A DNA stretch of 64,000 nt from Orychophragmus violaceus (taxonomy: Eukaryota > Streptophyta > Magnoliopsida > Brassicales > Brassicaceae): contig CM058229.1 in the NCBI GenBank assembly GCA_030180135.1, positions 45,349,522-45,413,521 on the forward strand. Reading direction: 5' to 3'. The translations under genes and the position numbers were made by a program. This document shows positions 11,399-24,300 of the stretch, piece after piece (position 1 is the stretch's first letter; each line of letters starts with the position of its first letter). The notes under the pieces were generated by a model. It worked only from the letters and a program-made list of their open reading frames with translations, searched no databases and had not been told where the DNA came from.

Positions 11399-14300
11399 TT
11401 CCCTATTAAACTTGATTTTGTTACTCCAAGTAAAACTCTTCAACTTGATAAAATCTTCCCGCTTGAGAGGCTTGGTGAAGCTATCAACTACTTGATCATA
11501 TGTCTTCCCATACTCCAAGTGAACATCTATTTCAAACTTCTTAAGATTCTCTTTAGCATAGCCTTCTTGAGTCAAGAAGATTCCGGCTTTTTGACTATAA
11601 CCTTTTTCCACCAATTTTGTCTTGTATCTTTCAACTTCTCTTTTAAAGTTCTTCTTTGCTTTGGACACACACTTCACACCGATTGCCTTATGCTTTTTGG
11701 AAGTGAAGCTAACTCCCATGTCTCATTCTTCTGTATCACCTTAATCTCTTCATCCATTGAATTTCTCCATGTCTTCTTCTCCATAGCTTCTTGAAAATCC
11801 ATGGGCTCGGAATCCGCAAATAGACAAGATAAGGTAAGATTGTCTTAATTTTCAGTTACCTCATAGAGCTCTTGTAGACTTCTAAAACGTGGAGCTCTTT
11901 CGCTTGAGCTTTCATCTCCTTGAGAACTTGTTGTTGGTGAAGTTGGTGGGGTAACTTGCTCCACTCTTGGTTGTTCTAAGTCTTCTTCTTCAATACGAGG
12001 AAATAAATGGTAGTATTCATTATTAGATCTCCAATCCCATTCTCCTTCTTCATCAAAGATGACATTCCGACTAATGATTGTCTTTTTCCAGGATTGTAGA
12101 GTTTGTACCCTTTGGAGTTAGCATCATACCCAGTGAAGATTTACTTCTCGCTTTTATCATCTAGCTTGCTTTGCTTCTCATCTGGTACATGTGCATGATC
12201 AAGGCTTCCAAAAACTTTTAAATGTGAAACACTAGGTTTTCTTCCACTCCAAGCTTCTTGTGGTGTTTTCCCTAAAACACTTCTTGTTGGAGATCCGTTT
12301 GATAGATAGACCGCACACGCAACTGCTTCTGCCCACAGCTCCTTTGGTAGCTTCTTACTCTTGAGCATGCTTCTCACCATCTCAAGGATTGTCATATTCC
12401 TTCTCGCCATCTCAAGGATTGTCATATTCTTCCTTTACGCTACTCCATTTTGTTGAGGGGATCTAGGCACCGTTAATTGTCTTCGAATGCCATTATCCTC
12501 ACAATACTTCATAAATTCTTTGGACGTGAACTCTCCTCCAAGATCGGATCTCATGGCTTTGATCACAAGGCCACTTTCCTTCTCAACATGGGCTTTGAAC
12601 TTTTTGAAATTTTCAAACACCTCTGATTTTTCTTTCAAAAAGTAAATCCATGTCTTTCTTGAGAAATCATCAATAAAGAGAAGGAAGTAGTTACTCTTAC
12701 CGAGTGAACTTGGTTTGATCGGGCCACATACGTCGGTATGTATGAGTTCTAGTGGCTTTTGCGCTCTTGTCTCCAACTCCTTTGGAAAACTCGATTTGAA
12801 TTGTTTTCCAAGTAGACACCCTTCACACATTTAATTTGAATGATTGATGCAAGGCAATCCTCTCACCATTTATTTCTTGGAAAGTAGCTATAAGCCACCA
12901 AAATTGAGATGCCCAAACCGAAGGTATCAAAGCCAAGACTCCTCCTTGTAACACATCAAATTACATTGTGCAATGTAATTTTGAATGTTTAGGACAAACA
13001 TTCTATTCCTCGTCATCGGCACCTTCGTGATGAGATTTTTTTTCATGATCTCTCATATAAAGGTTATTATCCTTTAAACGAATATCATAACCTTTCTCTA
13101 AGAGTTGTCCTAGGCTCAAGATGTTGGTCTTCATTCTTGGAATATAGTAAACATTGTAAATTAATTGATGATCTCCATTCTTCAGTCGGATGAGAATGTT
13201 ACCTTTACCTTTTACTTCCATCTTCGATTCATCTCCTAAAGCCACATCTCCTTTACGGATTCATCAAGCTCCACAAACAAGCTTCTTTTCCCGCACATGT
13301 GATTGCTTGCACCGCTATCGAGGTACCATTTGTGAACCTCATCTGCTTCATCCTTCTTGTAAGCCATTAATAGCATATTCTCTTCAACTCTATTGTTGTT
13401 TGGAGCCTTACATTCGGAAGCATAATGTCCAAACTTTCCACAATTGTAGCACTTAATGCTTGACTTATCGTACCTTGATTTTGGACTTCCTTTCCCACGG
13501 ACTCTTAATGATCTTTCTCCTCTTTGGTTGGTATGGTCTTCATATGGTCTCCATCCACGTCCATGTACATATCCACGACCTCTTCCTCGGACTTGGCTAC
13601 CACCTAGTCTTGGATAGGTTTGACCGCTTTCTTCTTTGGTTTGAATCAGAATCTTGAGTACTTGCTATGTGATGTCTTCCTTCTTCTTCTTCTTCTTCTT
13701 CTTTTCTTCACAAGCTTATAGTGATCCAAGTAGTTGCTCCATTGTCATAGTCCCCAAGTCTTTTGTCTCTTCAATCACAGTGACAATATGCTCGAATTTT
13801 GAATCCAATGATCTAAGAACTTTCTCCATGATTCTCACCTCATCTAACTTCTCACCGTTTCTTTTTAGGTTATTAGTAACCGTTAAAACTCTTGAGAAGT
13901 AATCATAGATGAGTTCACCTTCCTTCATTTGCAATGCTTTAATTTCTCCTCTTAGAGTTTGAAGACGTACCTTTTTAACTTGCTCCGCTCCCTTGTAAGA
14001 AGTTCGAAGCTTCTCCCATGCTTCTTTGTCCGAGTTTGCTCCTACGACCTTCTCGAACGTGTCTTCACCTAATCCTTGATAGATTAGACAGAGATCCTAC
14101 TTATCTCTCTTCCTTGAGTCTCTCAAACCATCCTTTTGAGTTTGAGATAAACCAACATCATTCTCCGATTCGATGAAGCCTTTCTCGATTATCTCCCACA
14201 CATCATGTGGTCCTAGGATAACCATCAACCTTAGACTCCAATTATCATAGTTGCTCTTTGTGAGCATCGGAACTTGGAAGGGAACACCATTACTTGCCAT
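11393..14300 (-). pseudogene. Copia-2 gag-pol remnant
   Basis: The minus-strand order starts with a gag N-terminus ('MASNGVPFQVPMLTKSNYDNW', 14300-14097). Next is a UBN2-type gag segment ('LIYDYFSRVLTVTNNLKRNG', 13934-13716). A CCHC zinc knuckle 'CYNCGKFGHYASEC' and protease 'WYLDSGASNHM' follow near 13470-13290. Then come GAG-pre-integrase (13245-13003) and the integrase core with 'HTDVCGPI', 'LFIDDFSRKTWIYFL' and 'MRSDLGGEF' (12830-12435). The integrase C-terminal part is at 12425-12141. A direct duplication of about 30 bp ('MTILEMARRN' then 'MTILEMVRS') interrupts integrase. Downstream, 11719-11393 contains only the start of RT ('AIGVKCVSKAKKNFKREVERYK') joined to the end of RNase H ('DSFTKPLKREDF'). 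The RT palm and most of RNase H were deleted. Confidence 0.88.
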
Positions 14301-14318
14301 CTGTAGAAGAATCTTCTA

Positions 14319-14336
14319 GCTCTAATACTAATACCA
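14319..14336 (-). other. Altered primer binding site of Copia-2
   Basis: On the minus strand TGGTATTAGTATTAGAGC follows the 5' LTR. It looks like the tRNA-iMet site TGGTATCAGAGC with a duplicated TTAGTA, so priming was probably impaired. Confidence 0.6.
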
Positions 14337-14339
14337 CTT

Positions 14340-14748
14340 TGTTGGGATGAAAATTTATAAATATGGAGAAAGTGTTTAAGAATTTATAAGAAAAAAGAGA
14401 GTTTTGGAAGAAGAAAGTTTTATTATTTCTTAGAGAACAACTTGAAGACTTTAGCAACTTGGTTACAAATGAGAGAGTATGGAGATATTTATAGGCTCCA
14501 TGTTACAAAATATCTACAATATTTTAATCCTATATCTAGAAAGTTCTACAATAATATCTAGATTATTTTATTACAATTATTTAGATTTTTCTATGAAAAT
14601 ATCTAGATTTTTATTCTTATGAAAGTGAATGATTTTTCTAAAAACCTTATAAAACTTTGGATCATATTTTGGGTTTAGTCCAATAATATATTATTGGATT
14701 ATTAGCCCAAAAATAAATTTGATCCAAAATTATGTTTGTATTTCAACA
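14340..14748 (-). repeat. 5' LTR of Copia-2
   Basis: 409 bp, TGTTGGG...TTTCAACA. The TSD TAACC follows at 14749-14753. Confidence 0.92.
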
Positions 14749-14753
14749 TAACC

Positions 14754-15336
14754 AACTTACAAAAAGAATGTCGCCGTACGTTGAATTATACACAAGGAAC
14801 ATAAGCATATAGAGGTCCGACTAAATGAAATGTGACCACACTTTGTTTTGCGGGACTTAGAGAAATACGAGAAACATTAGGCACAACTTTAAGTAAAAAA
14901 AAAAATTCAACCCCGTACAAGAATGTCCCACAAAGAACAAAAAACAAACAGTAATTTCAGACGCAAATTAGTGGCCCGACGACATTTTCTGAAACTGAAG
15001 TGAACCGACGACATGATATAAAATTAGACTAAGATTGTATAACAAGTTTAAAATAATATTTTCTAATATCAGCATTTAGTAGGAAATCATGTTTTTGTTA
15101 GTTCTTAATTGCATTGATGGATTCTGCTGACTCTTTGATTTCCTATTCCCTCCACATATGGACTCCATTAGCAGTTTCACTCCCTCATATATATTCTTTC
15201 CAAAAAGATGAAAAGATTATGGAGAGAGTACAACTGAACGTCAAGCTACAAACTAATCTGAATGAAGGCCAACCTTGCCTTCATCTTTAACATGTTTCTA
15301 ATACAACTTTTTTTTCAAGCCAACATCACATGAAGA
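14754..15336. other. Intergenic sequence between Copia-2 and Copia-3
   Basis: No gene or repeat was recognised. It continues the unique sequence interrupted by Copia-2 (the other half is 10748-11006). Confidence 0.4.
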
Positions 15337-15341
15337 CATAA

Positions 15342-15513
15342 TCTTTTAGAGTTGTTAGGATGTTGTACATTCATTTAGTATATCCGGTAGATATACTTCT
15401 ATGATATCTTATTATATCTAGAGTATCTTTCCTATATACTATTCAAGTGTATATATTGTTGTATTGTAACATCTACATTTGATTATTCAATTCAATATAC
15501 ATTCATCTTCTCA
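15342..15513 (+). repeat. 5' LTR of Copia-3
   Basis: 172 bp, from TCTTTTAGAG (mutated TG) to TTCTCA. A PBS-like TGGTATCATAACTCC follows at 15516-15530. Confidence 0.88.
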
Positions 15514-15515
15514 CA

Positions 15516-15530
15516 TGGTATCATAACTCC
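15516..15530 (+). other. Primer binding site of Copia-3
   Basis: TGGTATCATAACTCC, a mutated tRNA-iMet complement two bases after the LTR. Confidence 0.7.
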
Positions 15531-16667
15531 GAGCGGAACCCTAAACTCAAAATTTTCTTTCTCTTTGATAAGGCTTCTTCCTCAATGGATATGTCTTCTT
15601 TTTCCTCCACAGGTATCACTGCGGTAATCAATTCGACTGATCCGAAAAACCTGATTTTATCCATTAACATGACCTATGTTACAAAGCTAATCACAACAAA
15701 ATATATTACTTGGACATTACAATTATCATTGTTTCTCGATGGCCATAACCTTAAGAATTTCATCACTGATGATGCTCCCCACCACCGGCGATTGTGCAAA
15801 CTTAGACAATGGCATCAACAAATCCGGCGCACACCGCTTTGATCCGGCAAGACAAACTCCTTTTTGCTACATTTCTGGGCACAATCTCCACTCCGCTGCA
15901 ACCTCTAGTCGCCACAGCAACATCAGCTCTTGAAGCATGGAACACTCTCTAATCCACTTTTAGACGTCCATCTTGTGGTCACTTCAAGTAAATCAAAGAT
16001 CAGCTGAAGAAAGGATCAAAAGGTCAACGTACAATTGATGAGTACCTGAAATCCGTTAAGGCGAAAACAGATCAGCTGGCTTTGCTTGGGAAGCCTCTGG
16101 ATCATAAGGACATCAAATACGTCCTTGATGGTTTTGATGATGACTACAATGGTATTGTCAAGAAAATCAATGGACGAGATGTACCTCCCTCTCTTGATGA
16201 ACTGGAGGACAAACTTGTATGTGCACCTCTGCCTGCATCTATTCCGGTCACGGCAAACAATGCGACAACAAAACCAAAACACTTCAACCGCAACAATCAG
16301 TCGTACTCCGATTCGTGTGGGCAGGGCTCCAACTCGTACTCTCGTTCCAATCAGCTGCAGAAACAACAGAGATACTATAAGCCCTACGTTGGCAAGTGGC
16401 AGGCATGTGGAGTGCATGGACACACCGCTCAACATTGTCGGCAATTTCTGAGTTGTTGCCAATGAGTCGTTGTATCAAGTTTCATCACCAAAATGGAAAC
16501 CGCGAGCAAATAAAACTACAATCTCTGATGTGCAAGATACTCCGGCGTGGATGCTAGACTGAGGAGCATCACATCATATCATTTCGGAACTCAACAATCT
16601 ATCATTGCACTCTCCTTACCAAGGAAATGAGTCAGTGATCATTGGCGACAGTTTAGGGCATCCTATC

Positions 16668-18034
16668 TGATTAGGACATCGGATCCTCCAGACCCGTCCC
16701 AAACGAGCGGTACGTACCAGCCTCGACCATGAGGCTGACCGAGCTGTTCCCGACCCCGCGGAGCATACCTGAGGAGGTTCAGAAGGCCAATGCATGTTCT
16801 GCCCGACTCAATGACGTGGTATCAAGAATTCATAAGCCAATAGCATGTTTCAGAAGTTATGATCGTTCTAGAACCCAATTGGAACGATCCCATTTGGAGA
16901 CGGTCGACAACCGACCTCCAGGAGCCCTAACCGTGTCCTGGAAGATTTCCATAGAAGAGTTGGTTCAAGCCAATCATGCCAGACTTGATATTCATCTTAA
17001 AGTATGCTATTTGTAAGAGTTTGGTCAGAAGGAATCAGCTTGGGTTCGTGATCAACTAGGAGGATGTCTAGAAGCTGTCCAGTTAGCCTTATCTGCGGAT
17101 ATAGGTTCATTAAAGAGAGGATTGCGAATGTACCAAGAGGAATCATGCTGCAACTCAACCTGTTCTGAAAACCTGACTCATCAAGGAATATGCACGAAGT
17201 TGAATCACATCAAGACCATTTTCTATGAAGAAGTTATGCCCATTTCAAAACAGGTGATTTTTCAGGGAACATGATAAATACCGACTTCCACATTTTGGAG
17301 TGCTCCGAACGAACCAGGATGAATCAAGGAGTAAAGGAACTTTTTCTCGATTCTTGATTCATCAGGGAATGCATGAGAGTTGGAATCGCACTAATACCAT
17401 CTCGGACCAAGAAGATATGCAAGATCAAATCCGAAGGTTGCTGGACCTGCCTTATTTGGAAGCTCACGGATTTAGTGGGCTTCAGACTTATGTATGGCGA
17501 CCAGGAGTACGAGCAACATTTTCTTGGGCATTGGTTTATACTCTTTTTTCCTTAAGTGTGGTTTTGTCCCAATTGAGTTTTTCCACTAAGGTTTTTAATG
17601 AAGTAAACCATGGCCCGCTTCAAGAGAAGGAGAATATGGCCCGTCCAACCTTCTTTCTTGTTTTCTATTTTTATAGTTTCGACCAGGCCTCTTTTCTTAA
17701 GACTTGTAACCCTATTATTTTGGCTATTTAAAGCCCCTCTTTGATTTCAATAAACATAAGTAAGATTTTAGCAAAGAAAAACCCTAAGGTTGCGATTTCT
17801 CTTTGTCCACTGCGCGGCTGCCCCTTTGGAAGACTGAATCACTTTGCTTCTTGCTTCTTCATTCGGATTGTTCAAGTATTCTCAACGCTCAATAGCTCTA
17901 AGATCATTACCGACCATCCCTTGACAAGAAGAGAGTGCCTTCGGCCTGCTTCTTGTTCCACCCGACCATCGATCACACTCGCATCACCCATCTCGCTCTC
18001 GGCCATATGACCACCACGACCGCATCTCATATCA
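16668..18034 (+). repeat. 5' LTR of Gypsy-1
   Basis: 1367 bp, partner of 19984-21349. It contains an open stretch (16729-17016) equivalent to one in the right LTR but cut short by a stop. Confidence 0.92.
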
Positions 18035-18036
18035 TC

Positions 18037-18048
18037 TGGTATCAGAGC
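18037..18048 (+). other. Primer binding site of Gypsy-1
   Basis: TGGTATCAGAGC, a perfect tRNA-iMet complement, two bases after the LTR. Confidence 0.85.
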
Positions 18049-18604
18049 TTTAAAGCTCCGGACCAGCCTGGTTATTTCTTCACCCTTACTTAGCTTCAGT
18101 TTTGTTCTGTTTATTTTGTTTTTTAAAAAAAAAAACCGAAAATCAAAAAAATAAAAATAAATAGGTTGATAGCTTTTGTTCTTGTTCGGCCAAGTCCTCT
18201 TGCATAATCCGATTGTAGAACCTGCTAGGTTGTTGGCTGATTCGAATTGCTTGTTGTTGCCTTGCTTCTTGTTTGGTTTAGCTTTAGTATTCTCAGCTTA
18301 GTCATATTGCTAGGTTGTCAATCTCCAAAGCGGCCGCGTCTAGGGATTAGGGTTTCGTTCCTTGTGTTTGCGGCTCGAATTGTCTGAAGCTTGATTTAGT
18401 TCTGGTTATTTCTTTTCATTTAATCTCGGTTTAGTTTACTTTCCTTTCCTAGTTCTTAGTCAAAAAAAAAAAAAAATTAAAATCTGAGTTTCGGTTTTGT
18501 CTTTTTTTTTTTTTCTTGTTGCTTGCGGCCTCTCTTTGTTTCCTTTCGAGTTGATTGCGTTTTCCTTTTAAGTTCTTCCATTTCTATTCTTTGGTACGTT
18601 TGAC

Positions 18605-19380
18605 TTGTTTGTTGAGTGTGCAGAGATAATGGCCGACGAACAAGTCCAGCAAAGCGGCCCAACTAACCTCAATCAGCTCCTAGCTGCGATCCAGACGATA
18701 GGTGCTCGACTCGACTGTCTGGAGCGACCACCCGACCACTCTCGACCAGGTCGAGTGAAACGAGGACGACCAGACCATGGTCACAACCCATACCATTGTG
18801 GATACGAATATGCTGCGAACAAAATGGATCCCGAGCCACCTGACCAATATCGGCGCCAACAATCCTCCAGACTAAGACATTCAAAGCCCAATAAATTTCA
18901 AAATAATTTTTGTGTCTTAGACTCACAACTAATATCTTTCTCAGGTACTGAAGACTACTTTCAGTGGAAAGAAGACCTAGAAGATTAATTTTGGGATTAC
19001 AATATCCCAAGGAACGAACATGCCTCGTATGCGATCCAAACCCTGACAGGAGATGCCTATGCTTGGTGGCAGCTCGAGGAGAAGATACGGAGACAACTGA
19101 AGGAACCATCAAGGACGTGGAAGGAGTTGAAATGGTTAGTATATGAGCAGTATGTCATAATAAGACCAAAGTCCCAGGGCCGTCCACACCCTTCGACCGC
19201 CTCGACCAAAGTTCCAATGCCCGAACCGCCTCGACCAAAGGTTAAAGTGTCCCAACCCAAATCCTTTCCATCAGATTATAATGAATCAAAAACTGTTTTA
19301 ATGCACTTGGGATTGGTCAAAAGTGTTGCGCACAGGTCAACAGACCGGAGGCGAGGCCGAGAAACTGAAGGAACCGGTCG
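18605..19380 (+). pseudogene. Gypsy-1 gag remnant
   Basis: A plus-strand frame starts at the ATG at about 18629 ('MADEQVQQSGPTNLNQLLAA'). It reaches a Gypsy gag motif 'FSGTEDYFQWKEDLED' and stops at about 18988. In other frames it resumes as 'IPRNEHASYAIQTLTGDAYA' and 'WWQLEEKI' to about 19200. The spaced W residues and 'LTGDAYAWW' are typical of the Retrotrans_gag domain. No zinc knuckle or protease follows. The coding sequence then runs into Pro/Lys-rich low-complexity repeats. Confidence 0.75.
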
Positions 19381-19770
19381 AACTAGAAAGTAATTCGACT
19401 AAAGCCAATGGATATCACGACCCAAACCAGACTGATAGTGATAGTCAGAAATCAGAACATGATTTGAGACCACAACTAGATGTTGGAACCAAAGAGGCGA
19501 ACCGGAAAGAAGTGCCATGCCCGCCCATTTCTCGACCACGACCCTCGACCGCCTCGACCAAGGTTCAAGTATCCCAACCCATTCCTCTTCTATCTGATTA
19601 TAAAGAATCAAACACTGTTTTATTGCACTTGGAATTGGTCAAAGGTTTTGAACAGGGCGCAGGAATGAACAAGGGTCCGATGGACCGCACGAACCAACGG
19701 ACCGGAGGCGAGAAACTGAAGAACCGGCCGACCCAAACAGTGATACGACTAAAGCCAATGGAGATCATGA
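19181..19770 (+). repeat. Internal direct duplication in Gypsy-1 (period about 360 bp)
   Basis: A block with 'cgaccgcctcgaccaaag', 'tcccaaccca', 'gattataa(t/a)gaatcaaa', 'ttgg(g/a)attggtcaaa' and 'accggaggcgag' occurs at about 19190-19420 and again at about 19545-19770. It contains repeated 'cctcgacca' units. Confidence 0.7.
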
Positions 19771-19810
19771 CCCAGAGAGTTTCCCATGAAACCCAGGCCA
19801 AGCCAAAGGC

Positions 19811-20467
19811 GTGATACTGAGTATCCAACCCAATGGAACACGCGTAGAAACTCCTTGCACCAGCCGGCCACCCGTTTCTCAAGGTAAGGCCATGAGCTCA
19901 CAAAACCGCATGAAGGCTAACTTGCTTTCTATTGGTGCAGGATATGCAGATTCGAGGTCGAATCCTCTTCAAGAGAGAGGGTATGATGAGGACATCGGAT
20001 CCTCCAGACCCGGCCCGAACGAGCGGTACGTACCAGCCTCGACCATGAGGCTGACCGAGCTGTTCCCGACCCCGCGGAGCATACCTGAGGAGGTTCAGAA
20101 GGCCAATGCATGTTCTGCCCGACTCAATGACGTGGTATCAAGAATTCATAAGCCAACAGCATGTTTCAGAAGTGATGATCGTTCCAAAACCCAATTTGAA
20201 CGATCCCATTTGGAGACGGTCGACAACCGACCTCTCGGAGCCCTAACCGTGTCCTGGAAGATGTCCATAGAAGAGTTGGTTCAAGCCAATCATGACAGAC
20301 TTGATATTCATCATAAAGTATGCTATTTGGAAGAGTTTGGTCAGAAGGAATCAGCTTGGGTTCGTGATCAACTAGGAGGATGTCTAGAAGCTGTCCAGTT
20401 AGCCCTGTCCGCGGATATAGGTGCATTAAAGAGAGGATTTCGAATGGACCAAGAGGAATCAAGCTGA
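19811..20467 (+). CDS. Open frame running from Gypsy-1 interior into its 3' LTR
   Basis: A 218-codon open frame starts in the interior, crosses the polypurine region (about 19970-19983) and continues about 480 bp into the 3' LTR. It has no domain I recognise. Some Gypsy polyproteins extend their C-terminus into the LTR, so this may be the tail of a former pol. The left LTR copy of the same stretch has a stop. Expression of this frame alone is doubtful. Confidence 0.35.
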   Translation: MILSIQPNGTRVETPCTSRPPVSQGKAMSSQNRMKANLLSIGAGYADSRSNPLQERGYDEDIGSSRPGPNERYVPASTMRLTELFPTPRSIPEEVQKANACSARLNDVVSRIHKPTACFRSDDRSKTQFERSHLETVDNRPLGALTVSWKMSIEELVQANHDRLDIHHKVCYLEEFGQKESAWVRDQLGGCLEAVQLALSADIGALKRGFRMDQEESS

Positions 20468-21349
20468 AAATCAACCTGTTATAGAAACCTGACTCATCAA
20501 GGAATATTCACGAAGTTGAATCACATCAAAACCATTTTCTATGAAGAAGGTATGCCCATTTCAAGACAGGTAATTTTCAGGGAACGCGATAAATACCGAC
20601 TTGCACATTTTGGATTGCTCAGAACGAACCAGGATGAATCAAGGAGTAAATGAACTTTTTCTGGATTCTTGATTCATCAGGGAATGCATGAGAGTTGGAA
20701 TCGCACTAATACCAGCTCGGACCAAGAAGATATGCAAGATCAAATCCGAAGATCGCTGGACCTGCCTTATTTGGAAGCTCACGGATTTAGTGGGCTTCAG
20801 ACTTATGTATGGCGACCAGGAGTACGAGCAATATCTTCTTGGGCATTGGTTTATACTCTTTTTCCCTTAAGTGTGGTTTTGTCCCAATTGGGTTTTCCCA
20901 CAAAGGTTTTTAATGAGGTAAACCAAGGCCAGCTTCAAGAGAAGGAGAATATGGCCCGTCCAACCTTTTTTCTTGTTTTCTATTTTTATAGTTTCGACCA
21001 GGCCTCTTTTCTTAAGACTTGCAACCCTATTATTTTGGCTATTTAAAGTCCCTCTTTGTTTTCAATAAACTTAAGTAAGATTTTAGCAAAGAAAAACCCT
21101 AAGGTTGCGATTTCTCTCTGTCCACTGCACGGCTACCCCTTTGGAAGACTGAATCACTTTGCTTCTTGCTTCTTCATTCGGATTTTTCAAGTATTCTCAA
21201 CGCTCAGTAGCTCTAAGATCATCACCGACCATCCCTTGACAAGAAGAGAATGCCTTCGGCCAGCTTCTTGTTCCACCCGACCATCGATCACACTCGCATC
21301 ACCCATCTCGCTCTCAGCCATCTGACCACCACGACCGCATCTCATATCA
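19984..21349 (+). repeat. 3' LTR of Gypsy-1
   Basis: 1366 bp, preceded by purine-rich 'agagagaggg' (polypurine tract). TSD CTATC follows. Confidence 0.92.
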
Positions 21350-24300
21350 CTATCACTCACATGGGTTCAACATCACTTTCTTTACCTTCTCGTTCCATTA
21401 TGTTAAATAATGTGTTGTATGCCCCTACCATTACAAAAAAATTTGATGTCGACTTGTATTATAATGATTCCATCGCATTTGATCATGGGTGTTTTCACGT
21501 ACGGGATATAATAACAGGGGCGCTCCTTAAGACATGAGGTACAAGCAACGTCATGTATGAGTGGATGGATTATGTCCCTTCTTCTTATCATTTTCAAGTT
21601 ATTTCGACAATAAAAATATCGATGATTGAGTGGCATTCACGCCTTTGTCATCCTGGTTTAAACGTTTTAAATCGTATTCTTTCGAGTTGTTCTTTACCTT
21701 TTTCGAATAAATTTCATCTCTCTTGTTATGCAATTCTTGCTCGTTTAGTAAAAGCCACAAACTTGTCTTTCGTTCAAAATCGCTTTCATCTTCACGCCCA
21801 CTTGAGATCGTTTTTTCGACGGTTTAAATAATATATTTTTGATGGATCATACACACATGGATTTTATCCAATAATACGCAAGTAACAAGTTTTTGAAATC
21901 TTTACAAAATCTAAAGAACTAGTTAAAACCGCTTTGCTTCACGCATAGTAACTTTTTACTCTTACAATGGAGGGGAATTTGTGGCTCTTACGCTTTTCTT
22001 TCAGGAAATAGCATTGAATATATAACTTCTTCTCCGCATACACCAGAACACATTGGGATATCTGAGATTAAACATCGACATATTCTCGAAACCAGGTTGT
22101 CTCTTTTAACACATCCGCATATTCCGTTACAGTTCTGGCCCTTTGCGTTTTCTATTGCTGTTTATCTGATCAGTCGCCTTCCAAGTGCTCCTAAAATTTT
22201 CAAATTCCTTTAGAACTTTTTTTGAAGGAGAAACCGAACTATTCCAAGCTACTCATTTCAGGTGCTTTTCTTATACATGGTTGCGTCCTTATGCAGCTTA
22301 GAAACTCGATAAATGTTCAACTCCTTGTGTTTTTATGGGCCACTCCCTATCTCAAAGTGCTTACTTATGTTTTGATCCAACATCCTTTCGCCTATACTCC
22401 TCTCGGCATGTTAAATTTTTTGAAACAGATTTTCCGTTCGAACGACTTTGTTCATCATCTTCATCTTAATATCCAGAACCTGATCTTCCTTCTTCGGTTC
22501 TGTTTCTACCTCCACTCACATCTCCGGCTGTCCAACCCGTTGTCGATGTTCATGTACCTGCTTCCGCAACTGCCTCACCAGCTTAGCCATTATCAACGCA
22601 CATTCCAGCAACATCAACAACGCATGGTTCTCTGAAGTTACAATATGGTCCACGGGAGCTGCCTCTATCTCGTGTCTTTGTGCAGGCTGGCGACACGAGA
22701 GCTCCATCCACATCACCCGGTCATGTTCTCGTTGAGGAAAATCGTCCTGACACTCTGCAGTCTTGTTCGGTTTTGGTAGTTAATGAAAGATCGTGTATCA
22801 CTGATGTTCCTTTAGCAACACATCAGATGGTAACTCGATCAAAAAACCACATCACAAATCCATATCCATGGTAAGCATTGATGGCTGAAAGCGTTGTTGT
22901 TGACTTTGAAATTGAACCGAAGACTCACATTCATGCCCTAAAGGATACCATATAGCGTAGATTGATGTCTGATGAGATAAAATCTCAAATAAAACATGGA
23001 ACTTGGGATCTTGTGCCACCATACTCAGCTCATAATTTGGTCAATTGTAGATGGGTTTTTCGCATAAAGCGCAAAGCGGATGGCTCCATTAATCGCTTTA
23101 AAACTAATTTTTTTTGCAAAAGGGTACAACCAACACCCTGGTATTGATCATTTTGAGACATATATCCCTATAGTCATACATCCAACGATCCTCATTGTAC
23201 TTGCCTAAGCAGTGTCTCATGGATGGGTATTACAACTATTCGATGTGAATAATGCCTTATTGCAAAGTTCCCTTAAAGAAGATGTGTTCATGGCACAATC
23301 TGCTGGTTTTGTAGACAACGACAAACCGGACTTTGTCTGCAAGCTACAGAAGGCGATTTTCGATCTCAAACAAGCTCCTAGGGCTTGTTACACTACCCTT
23401 TTCGATTTCATGTTGCAAGCTGGATTGATGAATTCGGTTGCAGATGCATTGTTGTTTAAATTCCGAGACAAAGGGATAACGCTTTTTGTTCTGGTGTATG
23501 TAGATTATATCGTTGTGACAACTACTTCTTTGGACACTTTACAACACTTTATCGATCTACTCTCGACACGTTTCTCGCTCAAGGATTTGGGAGATCTCAG
23601 CCATTTCTTGGTCTTGAAGTCTTGCGTACGAAAGCTGGTATAACTCTCACTTAAAGGAAATATATAAATGATTTGCTTCATCATACAAATATGGCTTATT
23701 CGACTCCTATCAAAACGAATATGGTCGACAATCCGGTTCTCACTAAGGCTAGGGCTCACTTCTTCATGATGCATCTGAGTACCGCTCTTTGGTTGCGAGT
23801 TTACAATACATGTTGTTCACTCGTCCAGATATTTCTTACCCAGTTAATCTCGGTACATGCATAAGCTGACAGGATCATTGGGAAGCACTCAAATGGATTC
23901 TTCGCTATATTTTTGGTACAAGGCATGTTGGCCTGTTTTTGTCAGCTGCAAATGATCATATGGTTCATGCTTTCTCCGATGCTGATTGGGCATGTGATCG
24001 AGATGATTACACTTCTACAGGTGCTTGTCTCCTTTACATTGGGAAGCATCTCGTATCATGGTCTCTACGCAAGCAATGTACAATCGGGCTGTAATACTCT
24101 TGTTTGATTGTTGGTCGGTCAGCTCGTCGGTCAGCGGAAACGGGAAGGGGGCATTACACGCGCGTTCGTCAACAAAAGCAGAATACAAATCCGTTTCAGA
24201 TACTGCTTCGAAAGTACAATGGGTTGTTTCTCTTCTTCATGAGTTGGGTTTCCGCTCCTCCTTATCACCAGTGATCTATTGGGATAATATTGGTGTGACG

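Larger units (their letters stand above)
11012..14748 (-). mobile_element. Ty1/Copia element with deleted RT (Copia-2)
   Basis: The LTRs begin TGTTGGGATG and end TTTCA(G/A)CA. The 5-bp target duplication TAACC is perfect (11007-11011 and 14749-14753). Gag, zinc knuckle, protease and integrase remnants run on the minus strand from 14300 downward. Most of RT, including the YVDD box, is missing. At 3.7 kb it is a deleted, non-autonomous copy. Confidence 0.92.
16668..21349 (+). mobile_element. Non-autonomous gag-only Ty3/Gypsy element (Gypsy-1)
   Basis: Two LTRs of 1367 and 1366 bp (TGATTAGGACATCGG / TGATGAGGACATCGG ... CATATCA) are flanked by a perfect TSD CTATC (16663-16667 and 21350-21354). 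The 1.95-kb internal region holds a tRNA-iMet-type PBS, a broken gag, and no protease, RT, RNase H or integrase. Long LTRs with a short pol-less interior fit a LARD-like derivative of a Gypsy family. The LTRs differ at scattered sites, so it is not very recent. Confidence 0.92.

Noticed and set aside
15516..15530. tRNA-like sequences near several LTRs
   Set aside because: They are primer binding sites of 12-18 bases complementary to tRNA 3' ends. No cloverleaf can be formed, and I found no tRNA or rRNA gene in the window.
20669..21046. Open frames inside the Gypsy-1 LTRs (also 17300-17731)
   Set aside because: Both copies are in U3/R of the LTR, have no recognised domain and are better explained as non-coding LTR sequence.
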